NCBI RefSeq assembly: GCF_014203955.1
Contig: NZ_JACHKA010000001.1
Span: forward strand, 682,001 to 746,000
Source: Sphingobium lignivorans
Lineage (GTDB): Bacteria; Pseudomonadota; Alphaproteobacteria; Sphingomonadales; Sphingomonadaceae
Length of the DNA stretch: 64,000 bases
Direction of reading: 5' to 3'
This document shows positions 17,923 to 27,436 of this stretch, in pieces. The translations under genes and the position numbers were made by a program. The notes beneath the pieces are model-generated. The model did not search any database. It was not told the origin of the DNA and was given only the letters and a program-made list of their open reading frames with translations. Numbering within the stretch: position 1 is the first letter of the stretch; every line of letters starts with the position of its first letter.

Positions 17923-18936
17923 TCAGGGGCGGCTGATCAGGTCCAGACGCCGGCCGCTCTGCGAGACGGTCACCTCATGGCGTGCGCCGGCTTGCGCTGC
18001 CAGAGCTTCGAAGAGGGAGCCGCCAAGGCCGCTCCCCGACGTCGCTGCCTTCGTCATGTCACTGGCTCCGCCAACGCCATCATCCATGATGGCAAGCTGC
18101 CAACCATTGGTCGTGACAAGCAGTGTGACCCGCACGGTGCCGGCGCGGCCTTCCGGAAAAGCGTGCTTGGCGCAATTGGTCAGCGCCTCGTTGAGATAAA
18201 GCCCGACCGCCACCGCGGCCTTGCCCGGAAGCGAGACGTCCGTAAGCGCGCTTTCGATTGCGATGCGCTCGCTGAACAGGCCTTCGCTGAAGCGCTCGAG
18301 AAGCCGGGCGAGATAGGGCTTCATGGCAACCTCGCTGCTTTCCCCCGGGCTGGCTTCGAGCTGGGTGTAGGCATCCGCGAAGATATGAATGCGCTTTATC
18401 GCATCGTCGAGCGCGAGGCCGACTTCCGGAGAGGTTGATTGCCGGCGCTGGAACTCGAGAAGGCTGGCGACCATGGCGAAGTTGTTGCGGGTGCGATGCT
18501 CAATTTCCCGCAGGAGGATCTGCCGCCGGGCAAGCTCGGTCTCCCTTTCCAGGGCCAAGCGATCGACATGTGCGCGGAAGGTCTCCGTCAGGAACAGGAG
18601 AATGAAGCCGATCAGCCCCACGGTGAAAAGGCGTTCGCCATCCGTGAGAGGTAGAATCTGATAGATGGTCTGATGCGGGAGTATGAAAAGCCAGATCCCG
18701 ATAAGGCCTGAGGCCATCGCAATGAGACCCGCCTGCCAGCGTCCGTAGAGCGTTGCAAAGACGATGGCCGGGAGAAGCCACGCAAGGGGAGCCGGGAGTC
18801 TCGTTGTCGATCCGATGAGCCGCATGCACGCGATCAGCAGCGCCGCGCAGCCGAGCCCGAACAGGGCCCGCGCGAGGCGTTGGGTGTGGCGATGCGCGAA
18901 GTATCGACCGATCTCGTGCTTCGCGAGGCGATGCAT
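17923..18936 (-). CDS. Membrane sensor histidine kinase, HisKA_2/HWE type
   Basis: A 337-residue kinase. Three or four N-terminal helices form a DUF4118-like membrane module (about 24-118). The dimerisation/phosphoacceptor box REIEHRTRNNF has His147 as the expected phosphorylation site. It is followed by the ATPase domain with the N-box (LNEALTNCAKHAF) and G-boxes. In alphaproteobacteria such kinases often feed the general stress response, but no PhyR or sigma gene is adjacent here, so the partner is unknown. Confidence 0.88.
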   Translation of the reverse strand: MHRLAKHEIGRYFAHRHTQRLARALFGLGCAALLIACMRLIGSTTRLPAPLAWLLPAIVFATLYGRWQAGLIAMASGLIGIWLFILPHQTIYQILPLTDGERLFTVGLIGFILLFLTETFRAHVDRLALERETELARRQILLREIEHRTRNNFAMVASLLEFQRRQSTSPEVGLALDDAIKRIHIFADAYTQLEASPGESSEVAMKPYLARLLERFSEGLFSERIAIESALTDVSLPGKAAVAVGLYLNEALTNCAKHAFPEGRAGTVRVTLLVTTNGWQLAIMDDGVGGASDMTKAATSGSGLGGSLFEALAAQAGARHEVTVSQSGRRLDLISRP

Positions 18937-19135
18937 GTTTCTCCCGCCCCCTGCATGACCAGCCGGCTTGACTACCCGGCAGCCAGGGCCGCTGGGGGTG
19001 CCAGCCTACAGGCGAAGCGAGGCCTTGCGCAATATTGAAGCGCGCCGCGCAAGCCGGCAATTCCCACACGCAGGTTAGCTGCCCATCAGATTTGCTGATC
19101 GATATCCGCACCTGCTGCCTTGCAGGGCAGCGCGA

Positions 19136-22100
19136 TCACGCGATCGTCATCAGGCTCGCATTGCCCCCGGAAGCGGTGGTGTTGACCGATGTCGAGACTT
19201 CCTCGACCAGCCAGTCCAGTCGATAGACAGGGCCACCAGCACAGGCGGCCGGGCTGGCGCCTTGCGGCAGCAGCACGGCGCCCGGGCGCGCGGCGATCTC
19301 CGCCAGAGCAGCGCTCAGACGCTCGGCCTCGCCCTCGATGAGCGCGCCGCCAAACGCGTCCTGCGCGCTTGCGGACAGGCGGGTCGCGACGCCGGGCGGC
19401 AGATCGGCCGGCAGAGGCATGCCCTCGACACGGCCCTTGTTGCCTGTCGCGAGAATGGCGGCGATCTGCTGGTAGAGGCCGTTGGTCGTCGCGGGCATCA
19501 GCAGGATGGCGCCACGCGGATGCAGCGCATAGACATTGGTCTCGCCGACGGGGCCGGGCAATTCCGTTTCCAGTCCAAGCGGCGATCGCGCGCTATACTC
19601 CCGCGCGACGGCGGCTGCCGAGGTCTCCCCCCGAGTGTCCAGCCAGGCAATGAAGGCGGCGAGAGCCGGATCGGGCCGCGCAAGCGCGGGCGGCAGTGCC
19701 TGCGGATTGCCCTGCACCATGCGGCCGAGATAGAGCGGTCCGCCGGCCTTGGGGCCGGTGCCCGACAGGCCCCGTCCGCCAAAGGGCTGCACGCCCACCA
19801 CGGCGCCGATGATGTTGCGGTTCACATAATGATTGCCCGCCCGCACCCGGGACGTGACATGCGCGATGGTTTCCTCAAGCCGCGTGTGCAGGCCGAAAGT
19901 CAGGCCATAGCCGGTGGCATTGATGGCATCGATCAGCCGGTCGAGATCGGCCCGCTGGTAGCGGATCACATGCAGCACCGGACCGAAGACCTCGCGGGTC
20001 AGATCGGTGATGTCGTCCAGCTCGATGATGGTGGGCGGCACGAACGTGCCGTGGGCGGTCTCCTGCGGCAGCGGAAGCTGCTCGACCGTCCGTCCCCGCG
20101 CGCGCATGGCGTCGATATGCTCTTCGATGCCGGCCTTGGCCTGCGCCGTGATGACCGGGCCGATATCGATGGCCAGCGCATCGGTGCGGCCGACGCGCAG
20201 TTCCTGAAGAGCGCCCTTCAACATCGTCAGCGTGCGGTCGGCAATATCGTCCTGCAGGCAGAGAATGCGCAGGGCGGAGCAGCGCTGACCCGCGCTGTCG
20301 AAGGCCGAGGCAATGACATCGGCCACGACCTGCTCGGGAAGCGCGGAGCTGTCCACGATCATGGCGTTCTGGCCGCCGGTCTCGGCGATGAAGGGGATCG
20401 GCTGGCCGGCCGGAGAAAGGCGCTGGGCAAGCGTGGCTTGGATGAGCCGAGCGACTTCCGTCGAGCCGGTAAACATGACGCCGGCCGTCTCCGGGGCCGC
20501 GACGAGCGCCGCGCCAACCGCGCCGTCCCCGGGGATGAGCTGGAGCGCATCGGCAGGCACCCCCGCCTCATGCAGGATGCGCACGGCCTCTGCCGCGATC
20601 AGCGGTGTCTCCTCCGCCGGCTTGGCAAGCACGGGATTGCCCGCGACCAGCGCGGCCGCGATCTGGCCCGTGAAGATGGCGAGCGGGAAATTCCACGGAG
20701 AGATGCAGACGACCGGACCGAGCGGCGGCATGCCGGGCGCCAGAGTGGCGCGCGCCTGCTGGGCGTAATAGCGCAGGAAATCGATCGCCTCGCGCACCTC
20801 GGCAATGGCGTTCGGCGCGGACTTGCCCGCTTCCCGCATGATGAGGCCGAGCAGGACCGGCATGCGCGCCTGCAGGGCATCGGCGGCCTTTTCCAGCGGG
20901 GCGGCGCGCGCGGCGACGGATATGTTCGCCCATGTGCTGGCGGCGGCGCGGGCGACGGCGGCAGCCGCATCCTCGGGCGCCATCTCGACCACGCTGCCCA
21001 CGACGTCGCGATGGTCCGCCGGATTGACGACTTTCCGTTCCGTGCCACGGCCGTCCGCCGGGGCAGCGGTCCATGGCATGGCGGCACTTTCCAGCAGCGC
21101 GCGGGACAGCGAGGCAAGCTGGCTCTCGTCGCTCAGGTCCAGCCCGGCGGAGTTGAGCCGATCCGGGAACAGGCCGGACGGCGGGGCGATCTGGTCGTGC
21201 CGGGCGCCGGGTATCGGCATGGCGGCCACTTCCGCCACGGGATCGGCGATCAGGGCCTCGACCGGCACGCGCGGGTCCGCGATGCGGTTGACGAAGCTCG
21301 AGTTCGCGCCGTTCTCCAGCAGGCGACGGACGAGATAGGCCAGCAGCGTCTCATGAGTCCCGACCGGCGCGTAGATGCGGCAGGGACGGTCGAGCTTCCC
21401 CGCGCCGACCACCTCTTCATAAAGCGGCTCGCCCATGCCGTGCAGGCACTGGAACTCATAGTCGCCGAGCGTGAACTCCGGCCCGGCCATATGATAGATC
21501 GTCGCGAGCGACTGGGCATTGTGCGTGGCGAACTGCGGGAAGATCACGTCCCTCGCCGCCAGCAGCTTCGCCGCGCAGGCGACATAAGCGACGTCGGTGT
21601 GGACCTTGCGGGTATAGACCGGAAAGTCCGGCAGGCCGTCCACTTGCGCGCGCTTGATCTCCGCGTCCCAATAAGCGCCCTTGACGAGACGGACCATGAG
21701 GCGGCGATCGGCGCGGCGCGCCAGATCGATGATCCAGTCGATCACGAAGGGGCAGCGCTTGCCATAGGCCTGGACGACGAAGCCCAGCCCGTTCCATCCC
21801 GCCAGATCGGGGTCCAGCGCAAGGCTCTCCAGCAAGTCGAGCGAGAGTTCGAGCCGGTCGGCTTCCTCGGCATCGATATTGAGGCCGATGTCATAGGAGC
21901 GGGCCAGCGCGGCAAGCGCCTTCACCCGGGGCAGAAGCTCGTTCATCACGCGGTCCGCCTGCGCGCGGGCATAGCGCGGATGGATGGCCGACAATTTGAT
22001 GGAAATGCCATTGCCGGCATAGACGCCCCGGCCGTCCGCAGCCTTGCCGATGGCGTGGATCGCCTGCTCATAGTCGCGCATGTAGCGAGCGGCGTCCTCT

Positions 22101-22756
22101 GCCGTCGCGGCGGCCTCGCCCAGCATGTCGAAGCTGTAGGTGAAGCCCTTCGCGTTCAGCTTTCCGGCCCGCCGGAGCGCTTCCCCAATGGTTTCGCCAG
22201 TCACGAACTGCTCGCCCATCATGCGCATGGCGATGTCGACGCCCTTGCGCACCACCGGCTCGCCGGCGCGCGCGACGAGGCGAGTGAGTGCGGCGGAGAG
22301 GCTGCCGTCATGCACCGGGTCGACCAGCTTGCCGGTGACGACCAGTCCCCAGGTCGCGGCGTTCACGAACAGCGAGCGCCCGCCGCCCAGATGCGAGGCC
22401 CAGTCGCCGGGCGCGATCTTGTCGCGGATCAGCGCGTCACGGGTCGCGGCATCCGGGATGCGCAGCAGCGCTTCGGCCAGGCACATGAGCGCCACGCCTT
22501 CCTGGCTGGAAAGCGCATATTCCTGCACCAGTCCCTCGACGCCGCTGCCTTTGTGCTTGGCGCGCAGGCGCGTGATCAGCGTGCGGGCGGTCTGGGCCGC
22601 GGCGGCCGCGACGGGCTGCGGCAGAGTCGCGGCGGGAAGCAGGGCAGCGATGCACTCCGGCTCCGGGCGGCGATAGGCGGCGGTGATGGCCTGGCGGAGA
22701 GGGGACTGCTCGCGAATGGGGGGCGCGAAAGCGGCGAAGGGGGCGGTGTAGGACAT
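19136..22756 (-). CDS. putA: Bifunctional proline dehydrogenase / pyrroline-5-carboxylate dehydrogenase
   Basis: A 1206-residue PutA that oxidises proline to glutamate in two steps, the first with FAD and the second with NAD. The proline dehydrogenase half (about 130-470) contains GNGISIKLSAIHPRY and RLVKGAYWD. The aldehyde dehydrogenase half has WNFPLA, the ETGGQNAM glutamate region and nucleophile motif SAGQRCSAL. A C-terminal extra domain of about 190 residues follows. There is no N-terminal ribbon-helix-helix DNA-binding domain, so regulation falls to the divergent Lrp-type gene. The ATG at 22756 is used; a TTG two codons upstream is possible. Confidence 0.95.
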   Translation of the reverse strand: MSYTAPFAAFAPPIREQSPLRQAITAAYRRPEPECIAALLPAATLPQPVAAAAAQTARTLITRLRAKHKGSGVEGLVQEYALSSQEGVALMCLAEALLRIPDAATRDALIRDKIAPGDWASHLGGGRSLFVNAATWGLVVTGKLVDPVHDGSLSAALTRLVARAGEPVVRKGVDIAMRMMGEQFVTGETIGEALRRAGKLNAKGFTYSFDMLGEAAATAEDAARYMRDYEQAIHAIGKAADGRGVYAGNGISIKLSAIHPRYARAQADRVMNELLPRVKALAALARSYDIGLNIDAEEADRLELSLDLLESLALDPDLAGWNGLGFVVQAYGKRCPFVIDWIIDLARRADRRLMVRLVKGAYWDAEIKRAQVDGLPDFPVYTRKVHTDVAYVACAAKLLAARDVIFPQFATHNAQSLATIYHMAGPEFTLGDYEFQCLHGMGEPLYEEVVGAGKLDRPCRIYAPVGTHETLLAYLVRRLLENGANSSFVNRIADPRVPVEALIADPVAEVAAMPIPGARHDQIAPPSGLFPDRLNSAGLDLSDESQLASLSRALLESAAMPWTAAPADGRGTERKVVNPADHRDVVGSVVEMAPEDAAAAVARAAASTWANISVAARAAPLEKAADALQARMPVLLGLIMREAGKSAPNAIAEVREAIDFLRYYAQQARATLAPGMPPLGPVVCISPWNFPLAIFTGQIAAALVAGNPVLAKPAEETPLIAAEAVRILHEAGVPADALQLIPGDGAVGAALVAAPETAGVMFTGSTEVARLIQATLAQRLSPAGQPIPFIAETGGQNAMIVDSSALPEQVVADVIASAFDSAGQRCSALRILCLQDDIADRTLTMLKGALQELRVGRTDALAIDIGPVITAQAKAGIEEHIDAMRARGRTVEQLPLPQETAHGTFVPPTIIELDDITDLTREVFGPVLHVIRYQRADLDRLIDAINATGYGLTFGLHTRLEETIAHVTSRVRAGNHYVNRNIIGAVVGVQPFGGRGLSGTGPKAGGPLYLGRMVQGNPQALPPALARPDPALAAFIAWLDTRGETSAAAVAREYSARSPLGLETELPGPVGETNVYALHPRGAILLMPATTNGLYQQIAAILATGNKGRVEGMPLPADLPPGVATRLSASAQDAFGGALIEGEAERLSAALAEIAARPGAVLLPQGASPAACAGGPVYRLDWLVEEVSTSVNTTASGGNASLMTIA

Positions 22757-22823
22757 GGACAATCTAGTACAGGGTTATCGACTTTTTGGCATGCCTGAAT
22801 ATGATGGCGAAACCAGTCATATT

Positions 22824-22837
22824 GCCTGCATGCAGGC
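22824..22837. promoter_or_regulatory. Perfect palindrome in the putA/regulator intergenic region
   Basis: GCCTGCATGCAGGC is a perfect 14-base palindrome in the 100-base divergent region. A related GGCATGCC core occurs at 22786-22793. Both are candidate operators for the adjacent Lrp-type regulator. Confidence 0.45.
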
Positions 22838-22856
22838 CTTTATCAGGGCAAAAGTC

Positions 22857-23345
22857 ATGAAATCTTCGGATGATCAGGCGAATCTTGACATATTTGACCG
22901 CAAGATACTGGACATTCTCCTGCGGGACGGACGGATCCCCATCACCGAGCTCGCTGCGCAGGTCGGGCTCTCCAAGACGCCCTGCCAGAACCGCGTGAGG
23001 AAGCTGCAGGAGACCGGCGTCATTCGCGGTTACCGGGCGATCATCGATCCGCGCCGGCTCGGCCTCGATCATGTCGCCTTCACCGAAGTGAAGCTTTCCG
23101 ACACCCGCGAGGCCGCGCTGGAGGAGTTCAACCGGGCGGTCCGTCGCATCCCGGAAGTCGAGGAATGCCACATGATCGCGAGCAGTTTCGACTATCTTCT
23201 CAAGGTCCGCACCGCCGATATCCGCCGTTATCGCATCGTGCTGGGCGAGAAGATCTCCAGCCTGCCGCATGTCGCCAGCACGTCGACCTATGTGGCGATG
23301 GAGACCGTGCTTGACACAAGCAGCCCCTCCGTGCGCCAGAGCTGA
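22857..23345 (+). CDS. Lrp/AsnC-family regulator, probable PutR
   Basis: A 162-residue regulator with an N-terminal winged helix (ITELAAQVGLSKTPCQNRV) and a C-terminal RAM ligand-binding domain (VEECHMIASSFDYLLKVR). Its place directly divergent from putA is the classical arrangement for PutR, which activates putA in response to proline; that role is inferred. The frame is open back to 22755, overlapping the putA start. The ATG at 22857 fits the family N-terminus. Confidence 0.87.
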   Translation: MKSSDDQANLDIFDRKILDILLRDGRIPITELAAQVGLSKTPCQNRVRKLQETGVIRGYRAIIDPRRLGLDHVAFTEVKLSDTREAALEEFNRAVRRIPEVEECHMIASSFDYLLKVRTADIRRYRIVLGEKISSLPHVASTSTYVAMETVLDTSSPSVRQS

Positions 23346-23612
23346 TCCCGCGCGGCGGCCTTGCGTTTCCGCCTGGGGTGGGAGGCTGGCGCGAGGCCGG
23401 TCTGTCCCAAAGCAGGACATGCCGGGAGGCGACGACATTGACCGTGGCGCTGGTTGTGGAATCATCGACCCCGGTTCAGCGATGAGTCGTCACGAACTGG
23501 CCCGACCGGGGGAACAATGCTGCAAGAAGGCCATCGGCCGGCGGTCGATGCGCACTGATTATGTGGGAGGAGGCGGGCGCGCTTGTCGCGTCCGCCTTTT
23601 GTTCGGTCGGTT

Positions 23613-23726
23613 TCCCAAACCGGCTGGATCCGGCGATCTTTCAAGGCAGCGGGCTCCCGGATCAGGGTCCGGGAGGACGTCATGCGTGAAGAGATGTGGT
23701 GGCCGCCACGACCTCGGGATTTGTCC
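23613..23726. repeat. Diverged copy of the repeat also found at about 45958-46049
   Basis: The run from CAAACCGGCTGG through CGGCGATCTT, CCCGGATC, TCCGGGA and GACGTC closely follows the order of bases at 45961-46025, with small substitutions and indels. It contains an imperfect CCCGG..CCGGG hairpin. It sits in the 593-base stretch 23346-23938, where several short open frames on both strands look like chance; no gene is called there. Confidence 0.5.
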
Positions 23727-23938
23727 ATGCCGCCCTGGCGCGTGCGGCTCTGCGAGGTGACGCGCCGGGCTCTGGGGCGGCAGGCCACGGCGCCTTGCCG
23801 CGGGCCGGGCGGCACGAATTGCGGCGACAGGACGCCGCGCCTGTGCCATAAGGCCGCATTGCCGCGAACCCGCTCCGCAAGCTTTCGCCGCAACTGAGAG
23901 ACCATCCGCGCTCCCGCTTGCTGATCGGGACATGCCTG

Positions 23939-24148
23939 ATGGAAGATTTCAATGGACTTTTGCACGACCAGCAGCTCGCGCTGCTGCAGGCCCAGTTCTC
24001 CGACTGCGGCCAGAGCCGCCGGAAATCGCGCGAGACCGCGCGGGCGATCGGACGCCGGATAGACGCCCATCCCTACGCGGTGAACGGCCTTCCTGGGCCG
24101 CAGAAGCAGCTCGGCGGCCGCCGCATCCTCGGGATTTCGTTCGCATGA
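23939..24148 (+). CDS. Small hypothetical protein, first of an overlapping pair
   Basis: A 69-residue protein starting MEDFNGLLHDQQLALLQAQ, with an amphipathic N-terminal helix and a basic middle (SRRKSRETARAIGRR). No signal or membrane segment. Family not recognised. Its stop overlaps the next start by ATGA, which supports both being real. The ribosome-binding site is weak. Confidence 0.5.
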   Translation: MEDFNGLLHDQQLALLQAQFSDCGQSRRKSRETARAIGRRIDAHPYAVNGLPGPQKQLGGRRILGISFA

Positions 24149-24378
24149 GCCGCGCGATCGCCATCAACGCTTCCGTGGCGGAAGTGACCGATTATTGCGC
24201 CAAGCAGGATCTGGGCATCTCCGTGATCGAGCCCCTGACATCGGGGGGCACGCGGGTCGTGCTCAACAATGTGCCGGATACCGAAGCGCTTCGGCGGGGC
24301 ATGAAGACGCGCCTGATCGAGACGCCCGTGGTGCGGTCCTCACTGTACGTCTGCCGGATGCCGAAATCCTATCTCTAG
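24145..24378 (+). CDS. Small hypothetical protein, second of the pair
   Basis: A 77-residue protein starting MSRAIAINASVAEVTDYCAK. It has alternating short helices and strands (GGTRVVLNNVPDTEALRRGMK). Not recognised. It is translationally coupled to the preceding gene. Its TAG stop overlaps the first bases of the MITE-like repeat at 24377, so the element lies exactly at the end of the gene. Confidence 0.55.
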   Translation: MSRAIAINASVAEVTDYCAKQDLGISVIEPLTSGGTRVVLNNVPDTEALRRGMKTRLIETPVVRSSLYVCRMPKSYL

Positions 24379-24520
24379 GGCTCATCGGCATCCAGCGCTG
24401 GCGGCCTGCGAATGGCGCTTTCCCGGGCTTCCGGTGCTCACGTACCTTGAGTACGCTGCGCGCCGGGTCCCGAGAAATCACCATTTTCGCCACGCCATCA
24501 TCTAAATGTCGATTAGCCCT
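24377..24520. repeat. MITE-like element, copy 1
   Basis: A 144-base element running from AGGGCTCATCGGCAT to AATGTCGATTAGCCCT, with imperfect terminal inverted repeats. A large internal imperfect hairpin is centred on CGTACCTTGAGTACG. It is the most diverged of the three copies, with substitutions scattered relative to the near-identical copies 2 and 3. It carries no transposase. The 261 bases from 24521 to 24781 hold no convincing gene. Confidence 0.8.
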
Positions 24521-24781
24521 AAACCGCAGTGGCGGCGCCGGTTTCGCGCGCAATCGTGGACCGGTCGCCGCAATTGCCTTGTCTCCCCGCCTCCGACCTG
24601 CGCATGGGCGATGCGTATCGCCGCTTGATGAAGGCCATCCGGCTGACGCCGCGCGCAATATCAACCTGACAGGATGATTGATGAGCCAGTTGTGCAGAGC
24701 CGGCCGCAGGCGCCATTGCGCCGTTCATGCCACGCCGAAGGGGGCCTTGCCCACACAATCCAGCATGACGGCAGGTGAAGC

Positions 24782-25504
24782 ATGAGCAGTGCGCCCGGCA
24801 ATCTGGCAGAGGCGAGCGCGCAGCCGATCGAGCTGATCGACACGGCGGAGATTCCCGGCGGCGGCCAGCTGGTGCTGAGGCAATGCGGCAAGGATTTCGC
24901 GATCGAATATGGCGACATCCAGCTCATGGTGAGCTGGGCCAGCCGGTCCGAGCGGGCGCTGGCGACGCTGGCCTGCCAGCGCATCGCCACGCCGGACAGC
25001 CGGATGCTGATCGGCGGGCTGGGCATGGGCTTCACGCTCGTTGCCGCGCTTGCCGCGTTGCCCGCTAGCGCGCGCATCGTCGTGGCGGAACTGGTGCCCG
25101 CCGTGCTCGAATGGGCGAAGGGGCCGCTGGCGCATCTGTTTGGCGACGCGCTGCAGGACGAACGCGTGACGGTGACGATCCGCGACGTGTACGACCTGAT
25201 CGTCCATTCCCATGAGGACTTCGACGCGATCCTGATGGATGTCGACAACGGGCCGGACGGGCTCATCCACGTGCCCAACGACCGGATCTATTCGCGCGAA
25301 GGGCTCGCCATGTGCCACGCCGCGCTGCGGCCCGGCGGCGTGCTGGCGATCTGGTCTGGCTATCCCGATCCCGGCTTTGCCGACGAGCTTGAGGATGCCG
25401 GGTTCATCGTGGAGGAAATCAGCATGCGCACCGGCGAGAACGGCCGGGGCGACAAGCATGTCATCTGGCTGGCGACGCGCGAGCAGGGCACACCGCCGGC
25501 CTGA
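24782..25504 (+). CDS. Spermidine-synthase-like methyltransferase-fold protein
   Basis: A 240-residue protein with the class I Rossmann fold of the spermidine synthase superfamily. The nucleoside-binding loop is IGGLGMGF (77-84), the acidic residue after strand 2 is Glu103 (VAELVP), and MDVDNGPDG follows strand 4. The N-terminal substrate tetramerisation region of true spermidine synthases is reduced, so whether it transfers aminopropyl groups is uncertain. Start has an AGGTGAAG site. It appears monocistronic and convergent with the TPR gene. Confidence 0.8.
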   Translation: MSSAPGNLAEASAQPIELIDTAEIPGGGQLVLRQCGKDFAIEYGDIQLMVSWASRSERALATLACQRIATPDSRMLIGGLGMGFTLVAALAALPASARIVVAELVPAVLEWAKGPLAHLFGDALQDERVTVTIRDVYDLIVHSHEDFDAILMDVDNGPDGLIHVPNDRIYSREGLAMCHAALRPGGVLAIWSGYPDPGFADELEDAGFIVEEISMRTGENGRGDKHVIWLATREQGTPPA

Positions 25505-25556
25505 CGCGCGCGCCGGTCCGGGCGGCGGGGCGAGGATCAAGGCAGCCCTCAACGCG

Positions 25557-27326
25557 TCACAGGCGATCCATGCGGAGCCAGCGCCTGTCCCCCTGCCATG
25601 CCTTGCCGAGCGCCTGTTTCGCCGCGGCCGCCTCCAGCCGGTGGCTTTGCGAGGCTTCGCTGCGCATCAGGCCGTAGAGCGCCCAGCCATTGCCCGGCGT
25701 CTGCACCAGCGCGGCGCGGAAGGCGTCGGCCGCCTCGTCATGGCGCCCGGCCCGGAACAGGGCAGCGCCGAGCGACTGGCTGACCGGATAATACCAGTAG
25801 GATGGCTCGGTGTAGGGCAATGTCGTCTCGATGGCGATGGCCCGGCGATAATGGTTCGCAGCTTCGCCATGGCGCCCCTGCGCATCGGCGAAGCGGCCTT
25901 GCGCCACGGCCTGGGCGAGCGCCAGCAGATCGGGCGCGGGGACGCCCTGCGCGACCATGTCCGCAAAGGCATCGGACGCGGACCATCGGGCGAGCGCCGC
26001 CATTTCGCGATCGAAGCCTTTCCGGTCCTGCATCCGGGCAAAGGCGATCGCACGCGCATAATGCCGCATCGCGACGGCATAAGGCAGCCGCGCGTCGGCC
26101 TCGGGCAAAGCGAGGATCGCGCGCGCCTCCGCGAACTGGGCATAGGCCTGATAGGGTGCCGCATCGATCAGCTGGATCCAGGCGATCTTGGCCGAGGTTT
26201 CCGGATCGAGCACGGCGCGCAGCCGCTTCGCTTCCCGGATGGCGGTCGCCATGTCGCCGCTCATCTGGGCCGAAGTGACGATGAAATGGATATTGTGAGG
26301 ATAATAGCCGTAGCGCACGAGGCTCCGGTCGTCCGTATCCCGGATGAAGGCTTCGTCCGCCCGAACGGCAGCGACATTCACCCGGATCGACTCCGCATAA
26401 CGCCCCCGCCGCGCATAGATGTGGCCGGGCATGTGGACCAGATGACCCGCGCTCGGCGCGCGCGGCGTGGCGAGCCGGTCGGCGGCCGCTTCGGCACGCG
26501 CCGGATCGCTGGCTTCCATGAGGTGGATGTAGAGATGCGCCGCCTGGACATGCGCGGGATCGCGTTGCAGCACGGCCTCGACCAGACGGACGGCTTCCCC
26601 GGCGCGGCCGATGGGCGTGCGCTTGTCGGCTTCCCAGTAATTCCAGGGCGTGGTGTCCATGGCCGCTTCGGCGGCGAGCAGAGCGATATCATCATTCGCG
26701 GGGAAGGCCCGGGCGACGGCGAGCATCGCATCGGCATAAGCGGCATCCAGTGCCGCGCGATCGGCTCCGGGATCGGGCGAATAACGCTGGGCGAGCGCTT
26801 CGATCAGGGCTCGCTCATGCGGCGCGGTGCGCGCGCGCAGCGCCATGGCCCGCTCCATCGCCGCCAGCGCGGCCGGTCGGTCGCGTTCCTCCATCGGCGC
26901 ATTGATATTGGGACCGAGCGCCACGGCCTCGCCCCACCAGCACATCGCGCAATCCGGATCAAGCCGCTGGCCCTCGCGGAACGAGCGCACGGCGCCAGCA
27001 TGATTGAACCCGTAAGTGAGCAGCAGGCCCTGGCTGAAATAATGCTGCGCCTCGGGAGCAGCGGTCGTGACCCGGAAGGGCGATGTCGCAAGATCCGGAT
27101 AGAGGGGAATGGGCCGGAGCTGGTCCATCGGCGCCGCGACTGCCGCGGCGATGAGCAACTCGCGAGCAAGCGCCGTGCCCACGGCCCGGGAGCCGCACAT
27201 GAACGCGGCGAGGCGCCCGGGATCGAGCGCTGCCAATATCGCAGGCGAGATATGCGGCGCATGAGCCGAGCCAGCGAGGGTGAGCGCCGTTCCCCCCAGG
27301 ACGCAGGCCTTCCAGAACCTCTTCAT
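25557..27326 (-). CDS. Exported TPR-repeat protein
   Basis: A 589-residue protein with a signal peptide (MKRFWKACVLGGTALTLAGSAHA) followed by many TPR-like helix pairs. Characteristic segments are HYFSQGLLLTYGFNHAGA, DPDCAMCWWGEAVALGPNIN and HYIHLMEASDP-like repeats. This family of large periplasmic TPR proteins is common in sphingomonads and has no established role. The ATG at 27326 has a GAAAGGCGG site and begins the signal peptide; the frame extends to 27383 without support. Confidence 0.82.
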   Translation of the reverse strand: MKRFWKACVLGGTALTLAGSAHAPHISPAILAALDPGRLAAFMCGSRAVGTALARELLIAAAVAAPMDQLRPIPLYPDLATSPFRVTTAAPEAQHYFSQGLLLTYGFNHAGAVRSFREGQRLDPDCAMCWWGEAVALGPNINAPMEERDRPAALAAMERAMALRARTAPHERALIEALAQRYSPDPGADRAALDAAYADAMLAVARAFPANDDIALLAAEAAMDTTPWNYWEADKRTPIGRAGEAVRLVEAVLQRDPAHVQAAHLYIHLMEASDPARAEAAADRLATPRAPSAGHLVHMPGHIYARRGRYAESIRVNVAAVRADEAFIRDTDDRSLVRYGYYPHNIHFIVTSAQMSGDMATAIREAKRLRAVLDPETSAKIAWIQLIDAAPYQAYAQFAEARAILALPEADARLPYAVAMRHYARAIAFARMQDRKGFDREMAALARWSASDAFADMVAQGVPAPDLLALAQAVAQGRFADAQGRHGEAANHYRRAIAIETTLPYTEPSYWYYPVSQSLGAALFRAGRHDEAADAFRAALVQTPGNGWALYGLMRSEASQSHRLEAAAAKQALGKAWQGDRRWLRMDRL

Positions 27327-27436
27327 CCGCCTTTCCCCCGCGGAAGACGCCGTGCCGCGTTCCACGGCTGGGGGATAATACATGATTCAGGGGTTGCGGG
27401 ATAGCGCCGCGCTCACCGCCCGGCCCGGCCGATGCG

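Noticed and set aside
19262-22798. 1178-codon plus-strand open frame opposite putA
   Set aside because: It mirrors putA over its whole length and has shadow composition with no recognisable motif; putA is certain.
23462-24070. 202-codon minus-strand frame in the gap after the Lrp-type gene
   Set aside because: It crosses the diverged repeat and the coupled small genes, has low-complexity Arg/Pro composition and no credible start.
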